A DNA stretch of 64,000 bases from Lamellibrachia columna (Eukaryota; Annelida; Polychaeta; Sabellida; Siboglinidae). Made by a program: the position numbers and the translations under genes. Under the pieces are notes generated by a model, which was given only the letters and a program-made list of their open reading frames with translations, did not search any database and was not told the DNA's origin. The number at the start of each line of letters is the position of its first letter. Position 1 is the stretch's first letter. The DNA is taken from the NCBI GenBank assembly GCA_963662155.1, contig OY759269.1, positions 19,192,864 to 19,256,863 of the forward strand. The letters are read 5' to 3'. Shown here piece after piece: positions 10,166 to 23,913 of the stretch.

Positions 10166-13100
10166 AGTGGCTTGGTGCTAGGCGAAATCATTTCGGTTGC
10201 CGACTCGACCCGGTAAGTGCGCGGTATCGTGACCTCTCTAAAGGGAAATCGTGGTCGATACCAACTAAATATTTGATTGCCACGTTATTCACAAAGCTTA
10301 ACGTTTAGAATGATGGTTATGTGGAGCATGCTTTTTGTGAAGGAAACACATATCTGGCTCAGTTGCATTATTGACAGTCGCAGTCCGATTCACGTTTACT
10401 GTTGTTAACATCGTCATGTATTCGGGATGGTCTACAACTGAGCCTCCTTTGCTGTCTGTCGCATTTCAAGAGGTACCTCTTTGACAGCCTACACGCGGTT
10501 GGTTAATGCAACAATGTAATAACCATACAGGTTACATGCTTCCTCTTATGCTCTTCTTGTTATATAATTTTTTTTCTACAGGAATAGTTGTTTTGTATGT
10601 TAGTATGCTGAATTAAACCCCTAGGAATATAGAATATCATATTACATAAAATAGTTTTTTCACACCATTATGGGACCAGTACCTGAATAAGTGAATTAAC
10701 ATGGACAGTATATGGTCTCGCATTTTTATTTTCACATGTCCAAATTTGCTACTTTCCATGTTCAAAATTGTCTGTGATCGATGCCCACCCAATCACGTTA
10801 GATGTTTTCGTCTAGTGAATTCCATAATTGTATATCTTGTACAGATATACATTGGGCTCTTAGGGTCATTCTTGCGAATACCTATCTTAAGTTTTTATTT
10901 GATCGCGTTTCACGTGTGGTTTCATAAACTGTTGAATTTTAATATAACATCAGATTATTTGGTAGCAACTTTTTGTTTGCTTCAAACATTATAGTGACAG
11001 TTTTAATTTCAAAAAATCGGATGGATGTAATTTATGCAATTCAGAAAAAAAACATTTGTATGATGACAATATTGTACTTTACAGACAATCCTTGCTAATT
11101 ACTTCTGTAGCAGATAAATACAGTCGATATGTGTTTTGTAGGTGTTTCCCCACACTTCACATAAATACGAAAGTGAAGGCATGTACTGTGGATAGTACAG
11201 CATTAAGCGAGCATTTTCGTCTAGCAAATATTTTGAACTATGCATAATTGCAATACTTTTCGACAGATCAGATGTTACCATATTTATCCAGTCGTTTGCC
11301 TATATCTTTGCTGAGTTCAACCGGGTCATTTCCTGAGCGAAAAACGGTGGCGTCGTCACCAAAAAGAATAAAGGTTAATAGTGGTGATGTATTGTAGATA
11401 TCATGTATATATAATATGAAGAGCTTGAACTCCTTATTGTACCTGTAATAAAATTATTGCAACTGCTGCTCTTGTTAGAAGTACACTTCACTTTTGCAAT
11501 TCCCGTTTTCACAATATTTCTCTCAAGTACATTTTGAAACTTCAACATGGGCAACATTTTTTTACACGGGTATTTACCCGAGCTAATCATTTCTCCCGTA
11601 CACTGCCACTTCTTAGAATATTCCAATGGCTTGTCCAACGATTTTCTCAACACTTTCACAGAACATTAAACATGAATTAACAGGCCTTGTGTGAGCAAGT
11701 TATAACAACGGCGTATCTCATTTTTTTCATAAAAAACAAGCTAATACCCCTCAATTTCAAACCAGTGCGGTGACTCATTTTTGAAATGTTGGTGCGTTCT
11801 GCAGCCACTTTGCTGGGTGAAGGGGTCAGACGACAGTTACAGTTTTAAGCGGAAATGTTACATACGAATATAGTGCCTAAAAATATGCAAATTAGGCGAT
11901 TTCAGTGATTTGTTTTTTGCATAGAAGTAACTGTATTCAGCCAGCAAGGTAGGAATGTTTGAATTTGTCGGACCTTTGGCAATGAGATGTTGAAGTTGGT
12001 ATTTTGGTGGTGACATTCCCGAAACACCAGTGCTACAGTAAGCAGCGTATTAATATTTTGCGAAAACTGCCAGATTGGAGAGAAAGCACATTTAGTGGGG
12101 GTAAGTAATTTTGACATAACTTAATTGTTCAGCACGTTGCCATCGTAGTAGCAGTGGATGTCATGAAGTTGTAGGATTTTTGATGGTCACGTTTTCTACT
12201 AATCATGTAAAACGATAATCATAATAAACGATAAGGGAAAGACAATGGAAAAATCTGCAGTGGTTCTGTTACTATAATTTAATAGTATAAAAAACTGCAG
12301 TCATCGACAGTTTGATGAGAATGTGCCATGCGTTTAATTTATCCGTCGGCAAATGAAGTGTTAAATAGTCTTAGTTGAAGTAGGTAGTCGTTTACCGATG
12401 AGTTGCGTGGTTGGTGTGTTGCGTGGCGAGGTCGGCTTCTAACAGGGAACTGGTGGTATAGATGGCCCTCCTGGCGGACAATTCACGAGAACCGCAATTT
12501 ATCCGGTAGGAGCGCGCGCTTATGCTGAGACGCGTAAAGTTATTGTTCAAAATTGTATTGTTATTGCGAAATTCGCAGGCTGTAATTTCGTATTTTGATC
12601 TGATTCGACACATGGACGGTTATAAAACAAATGTGAATTTGCTACGGAACAAGCGAGCGACCAGAGTGTGAAAGGAAACGCAGTATGCGCTTTTTATTCT
12701 GCTCAAATTCGATACCGGCATATTATCGCCGCCATTTTCAAACGGTCGGCGTCACCGGAGGTGAATTTGCACCGGAGATGACGCATCCAGTCGCGTATAG
12801 GTGACGTCATAGTAGACATTACGTCACATTGGCGCATGCTATCTGAAGGTAAGTGACAGGTAGGAACAGACGCGTTATTTTCCTGCTCCCATGTATTAAC
12901 AGTTTCTGCGACATTTTACACGACTGTGTATGTGACTGTATGTCGGTTTCTGCTTATCTAGTAAAAAGATGTCCCTACCCTGACCAACCTCCACCGCTAC
13001 CATTGAGACTAGCGATGTCGGACAATTCACTGATAGTCCCAGAACTGAAAAACATCGAGTATGTTTGGGGGGGGGGGTTCAAGGCACTGCCGCTGAAGCT

Positions 13101-13253
13101 GCCAAACATGTACTGTGTCTATTACACAAGACCAAGATTACAGCAGCCATGACAACTTCACACGCATGCACACAAACAATAGTCAAGACCAGCTAAATGA
13201 ACACTAGCCTTGACCTTGAAAAGCTGTTAAGTGTATGCGAGTTTTCGTGTGTG

Positions 13254-13292
<39 letters not shown>

Positions 13293-13829
13293 ATTCGTTC
13301 ATGTGTGGAGGGCATTTTAGTAGGGTGATCCTTTGTTGCAGCTGCGTTGACTGAAAATATTCTGTGTGTTATACTGTGTTACTAATCAGGGCTAGCTCTG
13401 GTGTTGTATTCTGTTTAACTATTTTTACAAAGGACCTCAATTTGTTTGCCAGATTTATTTACATACATCACGACAACGACAAGAGCTCGTCTATTCTGAA
13501 TTCTTATCAACGAAAATGCTAGTGGTCAAATTGGTTCAAAATGGTAACTGTTGTTTAGCAAAATCTGATGCTATGTTGTCTATGGCCGAAGTGGCCACCG
13601 GTAATGCTAGCCTAGCTAATGATGGAGTTGATTCTGTTTCAGGCATAACTTTTCAGACTTACACTGCATGCACACAAATACTCGTGGTGGGAAAAGCGCA
13701 TGTCACCTTCTCGTGGTTCCTACTGTGGATCACGACATCAAACTTTGCTGTCGTGTGAACTAAGAACAGCGCACACTGACACTATCTTGTAAACCGTGGA
13801 TATATATTTTGTTTGTTTGTTTTATACAG
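10166..13829 (+). repeat. Tandem 3.66-kb unit, copy 3
   Basis: Near-identical to copy 2, with offset about 3665. The G-run at 13068-13077 and the (GTGC)n tract at about 13249-13292 differ in length. From about 13.5 kb onward this unit belongs to the left arm of the large inverted repeat. Confidence 0.92.
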
Positions 13830-15635
13830 AGTGGCTTGGTGCTAGGCGAAATCATTTCGGTTGCCGACTCGACCCGGTAAGTGCGCGGTATCGTGACCTC
13901 TCTAAAGGGAAATCGTGGTCGATACCAACTAAATATTTGATTGCCACGTTATTCACAAAGCTTAACGTTTAGAATGATGGTTATGTGGAGCATGCTTTTT
14001 GTGAAGGAAACACATATCTGGCTCAGTTGCATTATTGACAGTCGCAGTCCGATTCACGTTTACTGTTGTTAACATCGTCATGTATTCGGGATGGTCTACA
14101 ACTGAGCCTCCTTTGCTGTCTGTCGCATTTCAAGAGGTACCTCTTTGACAGCCTACACGCGGTTGGTTAGTGCAACAATGTAATAACCATACAGGTTACA
14201 TGCTTCCTCTTATGCTCTTATTGTTATATCAGTTTTTTCTACAGGAATAGTTGTTTTGTATGTTAGTATGCTGAATTAAACCCCTAGGAATATAGAATAT
14301 CATATTACATAAATTAATTTTTTCACACCATTATGGGACCAGTACCTGAATAAGTGAATCAACATGGACAGTATATGGTCTCGCATTTTTATTTTCAAAT
14401 GTCCAAATTTGTTATTTTCCATGTTCAAAATTGTCCACCCAATCACGTTAGATGTTTTCGTCTAGTCAATTCCATAATTGTATACCTTGTACAGATATAC
14501 ATTGGGCTCTTAGGGTCATTCTTGCGAATACCTATCTTAAGTTTTTATTTGATCGCGTTTCACGTGTGGTTTCATAAACTGTTGCATTTTAATATAACAT
14601 CAGATTATTTGGTAGCAACTTTTTGTTTGCTTCAAACATTATAGTGACAGTTTTAATTTCAAAAAATCGGATGGATGTAATTTATGCAATTAAAAAAAAA
14701 CATTTGTATGATGACAATATTGTACATTACAGACAATCCTTGTTAATTACTTCTGTAGCAGATAAATACAGTCGATATGTGTTTTGTAGGTGTTTCCCCA
14801 CACTTCACATAAATACGAAAGTGAAGGCATGTACTGTGGATAGTACAGCATTAAGCGAGTATTTTCGTCTGGCAAATATTTTGCACAATGCATAATTGCA
14901 ATACTTTTCGACAGATCAGATGTTACCATATTTATCCAGTCGTTTGCCTATATCTTTGCTGAGTTCAACCGGGTCATTTCCTGAGCGAAAAACGGTGGCG
15001 TCGTCACCAAAAAGAATAAAGGTTAAAAGTGGTGATGTATTGTAGATATCATGTATATATAATATGAACAGCTTGAACTCCTTATTGTGCCTCTAATAAA
15101 ATTATTGCAACTGCTGCTCTTGTTAGAAGTACACTTCAATTTTGCAATTCCCGTTTTCACAGTATTGCTCTCAAGTACATTTTGAAACTTCAACATGGGC
15201 AACATTTTTCACACGGGTATTTACCCGAGCTCCTCATTTCTCTCGTACACTGCCACTTCTTAGAATATTCCATTGGCTTGCCCAACGATTTTCGCAACAC
15301 TTTCACATAACATTAAACATCAATTAACTGGCCTTGTGTGAGCAAGTCATAACACCAGCGTATCTAATTTTTTCATAAAAAAACCAAACTCATACCCCTC
15401 AAATTCAAAGCAGTGCGGTTACTCATTTTTGAAATGTTGGTGTGTTCTGCAGCCACTTTGCTGGGTGAAGGGGTCAGACGACAGTTACAGTTTTAAGCGG
15501 AAGTGTTACAGACGAATGTAGTGCCTAAAAATATGCAAATTACGCGATTTCAGTTATTTGTTTTTTGCATAGAAGTAACTGTATTCGGCCAGCAAGGTAG
15601 GAATGTTTGAATTTGTTGGACCTTTGGCTATGAGT
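13830..15635 (+). repeat. Tandem 3.66-kb unit, copy 4 (truncated)
   Basis: Starts like the other units but is more diverged. It lacks a short block near 14430 (GTGATCGATGC in the others) and has several substitutions. It stops at GACCTTTGGCTATGAG, equivalent to about 4660 of unit 1, where the foldback sequence begins. Confidence 0.88.
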
Positions 15636-16172
15636 AAAAAGTACATACGACGAAATGTAATCACGTGACAACGCAGACGAAAGTGAGGTGCAACACACTT
15701 TGTTAAGGAAATAGTCTACCCAACAAAGAGACAGCAGCGTCTCTGTCTGACAGCTTCTACGTGCGGTTATATTTTTGATCTATCAATGAAGACGTCGGAA
15801 GACATAACTTTTGGTAAGTCATATATAACCGCACGTAGAAGCTGTCAGACAGAGACGCTGTTGGCTTTTTGTTGCGTCGACTATTTCCGTAACAAAGTGT
15901 GTCTGCGTTGTCACGTGATGACATTTCGTCGTATGTACTTTTCTGCGCGCAGTCGTCAAAATATGTCTTTTCGTTAAGAAATACAGACATGTGTAATCAA
16001 AAGTAGGTATAGTGAAAGTTTATTCATTTGGACATGTGTGTATGATCGTAGTAATCGGATTATGCATTGCAAAGTTCAGTTTCGGATGTTGAAAGGCGAG
16101 TGGTGTCATTCCATGTTGCATACCCTTTAGTATATATTAATTATAAAGGCCCAAGTTGATTCAGTTGTCCGT
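15636..16172. repeat. Foldback palindrome and flanking unique sequence
   Basis: About 15639-15775 and 15828-15950 are inverted copies (one end AAGTACATACGACGAAATGT, inner ends TACGTGCGGTTATAT / ATATAACCGCACGTA) around a loop of about 50 nt. The left arm has an extra ~18-nt insertion. This resembles a foldback/MITE-type element. The remainder, 15951-16172, is unique sequence with no gene. It separates the last + unit from the inverse unit. The mirror copy is at about 61304-61840. Confidence 0.75.
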
Positions 16173-18758
16173 GTCTGGGACTATCAGTGAATTGTCCGAT
16201 ATCGCTAGTCTCAATGGCAGTGGTGGAGGTAGGTCAGGGTAGGGACATCTTTTTAATAGATAAACAGAAACCGACATACAATCACATACACAGTCGTGTA
16301 AAATGTCGCAGAAACTGTTAATACATGGGAGCAGGAAAATAACGCGTCTGTTCCTACCTGTCACTTACCTTCAGATAGCGCGCGCCAATGTGACGTAATG
16401 TCTACTATGACGTCAACTATACGCGACTGGATGCGTCATCTCCGGTGCAAATTCACCTCCGGTGACGCCGACCGTTTGAAAATGGCGGCGATAATATGCC
16501 GGTATCGAATTTGAGCAGAATAAAAAGCGCATACTTCGTTTCCTTTCACTCTCTGGTCGCTCGCTTGTTCCGTAGCAAATTCACATTCGTTTTATAACCG
16601 TCCATGTGTCGAATCAGATCAAAATACGAAATTATAGCCTATGAATTTCTCAATAACAATACAATTTTGAACAATAACTTTACGCGTCTCAGCATAAGCG
16701 CGCGCTCCTACCGGATAAATTGCGGTTCTCGTGAATTGTCCGCCAGGAGAGCCATATATACCGCCAGTTCCCTGTTAGAAGCCGACCTCGCCACGCAACA
16801 CACCAACCACGCAACGCATCGTTAAACGACTGCCTACTTCAACTAAGACTATTTGACACTTCATTTGCCGACGGATTAATTAAATGCATGGCACATTCTC
16901 ATCAAACTGTCGATGACAGCAGTTTTTTATACTATTAAATTATAGTAACAGAACCACTGCAGATTTATCCATTGTCTTTCCCTTATCGTTTATTATGATT
17001 ATCGTATTACATGACTAGTACAAAACGTGACCATCAACAATCATACAACTTCATGACATCCACTGCTACTACGATGCCAACGTTCTGAACAATTAAGTTA
17101 TGTCAAAATAACTTACCTCCACTAAATGTGCTTTCTCTCCAATCTGGCAGTTTTCGCAAAATATTATTACGCTGCTTACTGTAGCACTGGTGTTTCGGGA
17201 ATGTCACCACCAAAATAGCAACGCGTCTTCAAATCTGCTTAATACTTGAACATCTCATAGCCAAAGGTCCAACAAATTCAAACATTCCTACCTTGCTGGC
17301 CGAATACAGTTACTTCTATGCAAAAAACAAATCACTGAAATCGCGTAATTTGCATATTTTAGGCACTACATTCGTCTGTAACACTTCCGCTTAAAACTGT
17401 AACTGTCGTCTGACCCCTTCACCCAGCAAAGTGGCTGCAGAACACACCAATATTTCAAAAATGAGTAACCGCATTGGTTTGAAATTGAGGGGTATGAGTT
17501 TGTTTTTGTTATGAAAAAATGAGATACGCTGGTGTTATGACTTGTGATCACACAAGGCCAGTTAATTGATGTTTAATGTTCTGTGAAAGTGTTGCGAAAA
17601 TCGTTGGGCAAGCCAATGGAATGATCTAAGAAGTGGCAGTGTACGAGAGAAATGAGGAGCTCAGGTAAATACCCGTGTAAAAAATGTTGCCCATGTTTAA
17701 GTTTCAAAATGTACTTGAGAGCAATACTGTGAAAACGGGAATTGCAAAATTGAAGTGTACTTCTAACAAGAGCAGCAGTTGCAATAATTTTATTACAGGT
17801 ACAATAAGGAGATCAAGCTGTTCATATTATATATACATGATATCTACAATACATCACCACTTTTAACCTTTATTCTTTTTGGTGACGATGCCACCGTTTT
17901 TCGCTCAGGAAATGACCCGGTTGAACTCAGTAAAGATATAGGCAAACGACTGGATAAATATGATAACATCTGATCTGTCGAAAAGTATTGCAATTATGCA
18001 TAGTGCAAAATATTTGCCAGACGAAAATACTCGCTTAATGCTGTACTATCCACAGTACATGCCTTCACTTTCGTATTAATGTGAAGTGTGGGGAAACACC
18101 TACAAAACACATATCGACTGTATTTATCTGATTGGGTGGTCATCGATCACAGACAATTTTGAACATGGAAAATAGTAAATTTGGACATGTGAAAATAAAA
18201 AGCGAGACCATATACTGTCCATGTTGATTCACTTATTCAGGTACTGGTCCCATAATGGTGTGAAAAAACTATTTTATGTAATATGATATTCTATATTCCT
18301 AGGGGTTTAATTATGCATACTAACATACAAAACAACTATTCCTGTAGAAAAAAAACTGATATAACAATAAGAGCATAAGAGGAAGCATGTAACCTGTATG
18401 GTTATTACATTGTTGCACTAACCAATCGCGTGTAGGCTGTCAAAGAGGTACCTCTTGAAATGCGACAGACAGCAAAGGAGGCTCAGTTGTAGACCATCCC
18501 GAATACATGACGATGTTAACAACAGTAAACGTGAATCGGACTGCGACTGTCAATAATGCAACTGAGCCAGATATGTGTTTCCTTCACAAAAAGCATGCTC
18601 CACATAACCATCATTCTAAACGTTAAGCTTTGTGAATAACGTGGCAATCAAATATTTAGTTGGTATCGACCACGATTTCCCTTTAGAGAGGTCACGATAC
18701 CGCGCACTTACCGGGTCGAGTCGGCAACCGAAATGACTTCGCCTAGCACAAAGCCACT
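16173..18758 (-). repeat. Inverse-orientation 3.66-kb unit, copy 5
   Basis: The unit read backwards. It begins at the point equivalent to 5715 of unit 1 (TGGGACTATCAGTGAATTG) and runs to the exon-like segment at 18712-18758. About 330 bp is deleted near 18130, where the point equivalent to 3795 joins one equivalent to about 3460. It carries the extra sequence at 17219-17254 that unit 1 lacks. Confidence 0.88.
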
Positions 18759-19296
18759 CTGTATAAAACAAACAAACAAAATATATATCCACGGTTTACA
18801 AGATAGTGTCAGTGTGCGCTGTTCTTAGTTCACACGACAGCAAAGTTTGATGTCGTGATCCACAGTTGGAACCACGAGAAGGTGACAAGCGCTTTTCCCA
18901 CCACGAGTATTTGAGTGCATGCTGTGTAAGTCTGAAAAGTTATGCCTGAAACAGAATCAACTCCATCATTAACTAGGCTACCATTACCGGTGGCCACTTC
19001 GGCCATAGACAACATAGCATCAGATTTTGTTAAACAACAGTCATCATTTTGAACCAATTTGACCACTAGCATTTTCGTTGATAATAATTCAGAATACACG
19101 AGCGCTTCTCGTTGTCGTGATGTATGTAAATAAATATGGCAAACAAATTGAGGTCCTTTGTAAAAAGAGTTTAACAGAATACAACACCAGAGCTAGCCCT
19201 GATTAGTAACACAGTATAACACACAGAATATTTTCAGTCAACGCATCTGCAACAAACGATCACCCTACCAAAATCCCCTCCACACATGCACGAATG
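18759..19296 (-). repeat. Inverse-orientation 3.66-kb unit, terminal part adjoining the Polinton
   Basis: Equivalent to about 5960-6500 of unit 1 in reverse. It ends in the (GTGC)n/(GCAC)n microsatellite, beyond which Polinton sequence follows, so the unit-to-Polinton junction falls inside simple repeat. Confidence 0.85.
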
Positions 19297-19426
19297 CACG
19301 CACTCACGCACGCACGCACGCACGCACAAGCACGCACACACACAAACACGCACACAAACACGAGCACGGTACGATTACAGATTAACCACGCTAGACACGA
19401 CCGTCCTAGAAGCTCCTTTGAAGATA

Positions 19427-22400
19427 ATGTTCCAGGAACAGACCAATGCGTTCAAGATTAACCTCAGTTACGGGTTCATTCTGAGAAACAAGAACACGGG
19501 TCAATACAAGTACTATCATTCCTCGTGTAATTGCAGTGGACGCTACCTGGACGAACCCAGTCTCATCACCAACAGCAAGGACTTTGATGACTTTCTCGAA
19601 CGCATCCGAGAAACCGACGTCTTGCAATGGGTTATCAATCAAAGACCGGATTCTGCGTGGGTGTGCGAACTCGTGACCAATGTCACCTTCTTCGTCAACC
19701 GCATCATCGATCATCCTATAGGATGTGTGCAGGCGACCCCCCTTCCAGTCTACATCAAGAAGAACAAAGCCGTCAACGGTCTGGAAACGGAACCCAACCA
19801 TAACAAGAGGTACAATGATAACCTTTGTCTCTTCCGATGTCTGGCCCTGCATCGAGGATGCGATCTATATCGATTGGAACCGACGGCGAAGACGCTGTAT
19901 GAGGCATACGATCGAGACGATGTACCCATGGAAGAATTTACCGGGGTCACGTTTGATGACTTCTATCGCGTAGAGACCACGTTCCAAACGAACGTGTGCG
20001 TGTACAAGCTCGTCAAACCGGATGCAGAAGATGGAAAGACAACGGCCGAACTCGTCCGTCGATCGTTATGCAATGACCCCGAAACAATGTATATCAACCT
20101 TCACGAGACATATTTTTCCTTCATTCAAGATGTACGTATGTACTGTCACTCGTATCGATGTCGGAAGGGCGGTTACTCGTTGTGGACACACGCATGGAAG
20201 CTACGTCAACACGAGAGTACGTGTACGGGGGGTGTGCATCGAGTCTATCCTGGCGGCGTGTACCATTCGACTCCATCGGTGTTCGAAAGTCTGGATGACG
20301 AGAACATTCGTGTGGCTGAATCGTTGCGCTACTACCCGTATCGAGCCACCTTTGAATTTGAGTGTTGGTTCGACACCGAACAACTTCCGTCGGATAGTGA
20401 CAAGGTCCACTTGGTCGCGCGTCACGTCCCACTGAGCGTCAGCGTGGCATCCAACGTGCCCGTCCACGAGCAAGTGCAATGTCTCGTCACGGATGGAGAC
20501 ACCAACAAGTTGGTGAGCAGAGTGATGGATATATTGCGAGCGATGAGAAACGCTGCGTACGACAAGATTAAAGACTCGTACGAGGATGTGTTGGAACAAC
20601 TCGCAGAGGCACTGACGAACTGGGACGAAAGAGAGCAGGCTACACGAGCAGCCAACGACAAGAAATCTCGTCGAACGACCAATCTATACAAAAAGCTGAT
20701 GGGACAACTTTATGGATGGATGCATCAGTTACCTGTCATTGGGTTCAATTCGGGTAAGTATGATCTCAATGCCATCAAACAGTTCCTCATACCCTACTTC
20801 CTATCCACGTCAAAGACAGGGGAACACGACGAACAAGAGGAGGAGGAACAAGACGACAAAGAAGAAGAGAACGAGGGTATCGGGTCGTTTTTCGTCATCA
20901 AACTCAACAACACGTTCATGTGTCTGTCGACGGATCAGCTGAAATTCCTAGACATGACCAATTACGTTGCCCCCGGGTTCAGTTATGACAAGTATCTGAA
21001 GGCGTACGGATGCGAGGTGACGAAAGGTCATTTCCCGTACGAGTACATGGACCGTCTGGAGAGGCTCGACGATACCGCACTTCCATCGAAACAGGCCTTC
21101 AGTCGATTGAAGAACGAAGAAATTTCCGAGGAGGATTACGCCAGTTGTCAAGAGGCCTGGTGCGACAACGCCATGACGACTTTCCGAGACTTTCTCGTGT
21201 GGTACAACAATAGGGACGTGGTTCCCTTTCTGCAGGCCATCGATAGACAGTTTGCCTTCTATCAGCAACGTGGCATAGACATGTTCAAGCAAGGCATCAG
21301 CGTACCTGGTCTGACCTTGCTCTATCTGTTCAACGACTTTTCCGAGAAGACCTACTTTACCATCTTCAACGAGAAGAATAAAGATCTTCATCACTTCGTC
21401 AAAGATCACGTGGTTGGCGGAGCTTCCCTCATTTTTCACCGCTATCACGAGAAAGGGGTCACCACGCTACGTCAGAACGAGTACGGAGAGGCCGCTCGTC
21501 CGTGCCGATCCATCGTCGGATACGATGCCAACGCCTTGTACTTGTGGTCACTCGTGCAAGACATGCCTATGGGATGGTACACGCGACGACGGGAAGATAA
21601 CGACTTCCGTCCCGAATCGGCGCAGTTGTACGGACAGATGGATGCGGATTGGTTGACTTGGAATCCGAACGCACGGGACGCGTCATACGACACCAGATCA
21701 ACAGTCGAGAGAAGAGAATAGGCAAACTGTTGGTGGACGGGTGGTGCAGCGAGACGAAAAAGGCTTATCAGTTCCACTGATGTTTTTTTCATGGCTGCCG
21801 TGCATCCGTCAAGAGGTCAACGCAGTCAACGGGAAAACCATGGCTGAACTGCTCGACGAGACCCGAAAGAACACCGCCTACATCCGTCACTTTGTCAAGG
21901 TCGTCGAGTTGTGGGAATGCGAGTGGAAAGAGATGAGACGTGATCCTGTCGTGAAAAAGTGTCTGGATACTGCATTTCCGCGACGACGTCACGCACGATG
22001 GATGATGACGTCGCAACAAATCCTGAGTGGCGTGCGTGCCGGAACCATGTTCGGTCTGATCGAGTGTGACCTTTGCGTACCGGAAGCATTGCGCGAACAC
22101 TTTGCCGAGATGCAGCCCGTACTCAAGAACATCCGTATGACACGCGACGATCTCGGACAGTTCATGCGCCGATACGCCGAGGAGCACAACATCATGGCGA
22201 CTCCGAGGCGCATGCTCGTGGGCAGTTATCGAGGCGATAAGATCTTGCTCGCCACGCCTCTGCTGCGATGGTATATGGACCACGGTCTCGAGGTGACGCA
22301 CGTCTACCAGATCGTAGAGTACGATCCCTTCCCGTGCTTCAGGCGGTTCGGCGATGCAGTGTCCACGGCGCGACGCGAGGGAGACGTCCACTCGCACAAG

Positions 22401-23249
22401 GCCATCATCGCAGACAGCATGAAGTTGCTGGGGAACTCGGATTACGGAAAGACCATCACCAACGTGGACCGACATCGTGACGTCAACTACTGCAAGAAGA
22501 AGGCGGTATCGCTCATGGTCAACGATAGACGATTCCGACAACTCGACGTCGTCGTCGACGATGCGTATGAGATATAGATGAACAAGAAAACCGTCACGTA
22601 CAATCTGCCCGTACACGTGAGATTCTTCGTTCTATAGTACGCCAAGATGCGCATGTTGCAGTTCTATTACGACTTTATCAACATGTACCTGGAGCGCCCT
22701 CTTTTTCAGTACTGCGAGATGGATACGGACTCCGCCTATTTGGCCTCGGCCGCCGAGTCCGTCGACGCCCTCGTGACCCCGGAACTACGAGAACATTACT
22801 TCCGGCACCGCTCCGAATGGTTGCCGTCCGAATGTTGCGACGACCATCGGAACGAGTACGTGCGCTGTCGACTCGCCAATAGACCGTGGGTCGGCAACGA
22901 AGCGTGTTGTAAGGCGCGCAGGGCGTACGATGAGAGGACACCTGGTCTGTTCAAGGTGGAGTGGTCCGGTGACGGGTTCGTGGGGTTGTGTAGCAAGACG
23001 TACTATTGTTTCGGACCCACCGACAAATACAGCACCAAAGGACTGAGCAAACGTCACAACGACATCGACAAGAAAGCGTTCCTGGAGGTGCTCACCAACC
23101 GTCGGAGCGGAAATGGAAAGAACCGCGGGTTCCGAGTGCTTCACTCGACCGTGTTGACGTACGTGCAGGAACGAGCGGCTCTCACCTACTTCTACGGCAC
23201 ACGCGTGGTGCACGAGGACGGGGTTAGCACGTATCCGGTGGACGTGTAG
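19427..23249 (+). pseudogene. Protein-primed family B DNA polymerase (pPolB), inactivated
   Basis: Replicates the element by protein priming. Visible landmarks are an exonuclease-type motif GFNSGKYDLN (about 20740), palm motif A GYDANALYLWS (about 21518), motif B KLLGNSDYGKT (about 22420) and motif C MDTDSAY (about 22719). The order fits a Polinton pPolB. The frame is broken at 21719-21741 (TAG plus shift) and by in-frame TAG codons at 22575-22577 and 22635-22637. An upstream ATG at 19286 extends the frame only through simple repeat. The first conserved ATG is 19427, and the usual longer N-terminus seems lost. The acidic run near 20820-20880 is low complexity. Confidence 0.9.
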
Positions 23250-23288
23250 AAAAAGGCGATGCACTCAGGTCGTCTTTCATAAGCGACC

Positions 23289-23913
23289 ATGGACGCACGG
23301 TGGAAACATCCTTTCACGTGCATCGTCGCCGGACCGACGGGATGCGGTAAAAGTACTATCGTGACGTGTATGCTGCGACACGCTGCTGCGATGATCGATC
23401 CACCCCCAAACGGATCACGTGGTGTTACGGAGAATGGCAAGAGGCTTACGCAACGATGGACTTGGTCGACGTGCGGTTCGAGGAAGGATTGCCGAGTGCG
23501 AGCATGTTCGATTCGTCGACGAGGAACCCCATCATCATAGACGATCTCATGGCAGAAACGGACGAACGGGTCACGACCTTGTTCACTAAAAAAGTCATCA
23601 CAGGAACACGTCCGTGCTGTATCTCGTACAGAACCTGTTCCCCAAAAACAAAGAGAGTCGTACCTTCAGTCTGAATTCTCAGTATATGGTGGTGTTCAAG
23701 AATCCTCGTGACGCATCGCAGATGTCGCACTCGGCTCGCCAGATGTATCTGGGACGCGTCAAGTTCGTTCAAGAGGCTTTTAAAGACGCCACGTCGGTAC
23801 CGTACGGCTATCTATTGGTCGATCTCAAACAGGACACGCCCGAGGACTTGCGTCTGCGCACGGCCATCTTTCCAGACGACGGTGTTCAGAACGTGTACTT
23901 GCCGAAGGTATAA
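23289..23913 (+). pseudogene. A32/FtsK-HerA-like DNA packaging ATPase, frameshifted
   Basis: Walker A GPTGCGKST lies about 14 residues from the start, and a Walker B-like IIIDDLMAE at about 23530-23560. These with the position after PolB identify the capsid genome-packaging ATPase of Polintons. Three reading frames are needed: the first shift falls around 23400 and the second around 23600. The last segment ends at TAA 23911-23913. The lesions are identical in copy 2. It starts 40 nt after the PolB end. The stop codon overlaps a TATA-like box that may serve the next gene. Confidence 0.88.

Noticed and set aside
16173..19296. 3.66-kb units as the Polinton's own terminal inverted repeats, because they flank it in opposite orientations
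   Set aside because: The units also occur in tandem without any Polinton (2841-13829), and the two junctions fall at different unit positions (about 5930 and about 4690), so they are host sequence rearranged around the element.
19286..19426. N-terminal extension of PolB beginning with His/Thr-rich repeats
   Set aside because: It is encoded by the (GCAC)n/(ACAC)n microsatellite and is not open in copy 2.
21789..22616. 275-codon ORF antisense to PolB (and its twin at 54869-55696)
   Set aside because: It lies opposite the conserved PolB frame, has no recognisable motif, and its openness follows from the G+C-rich codon pattern of the sense gene.
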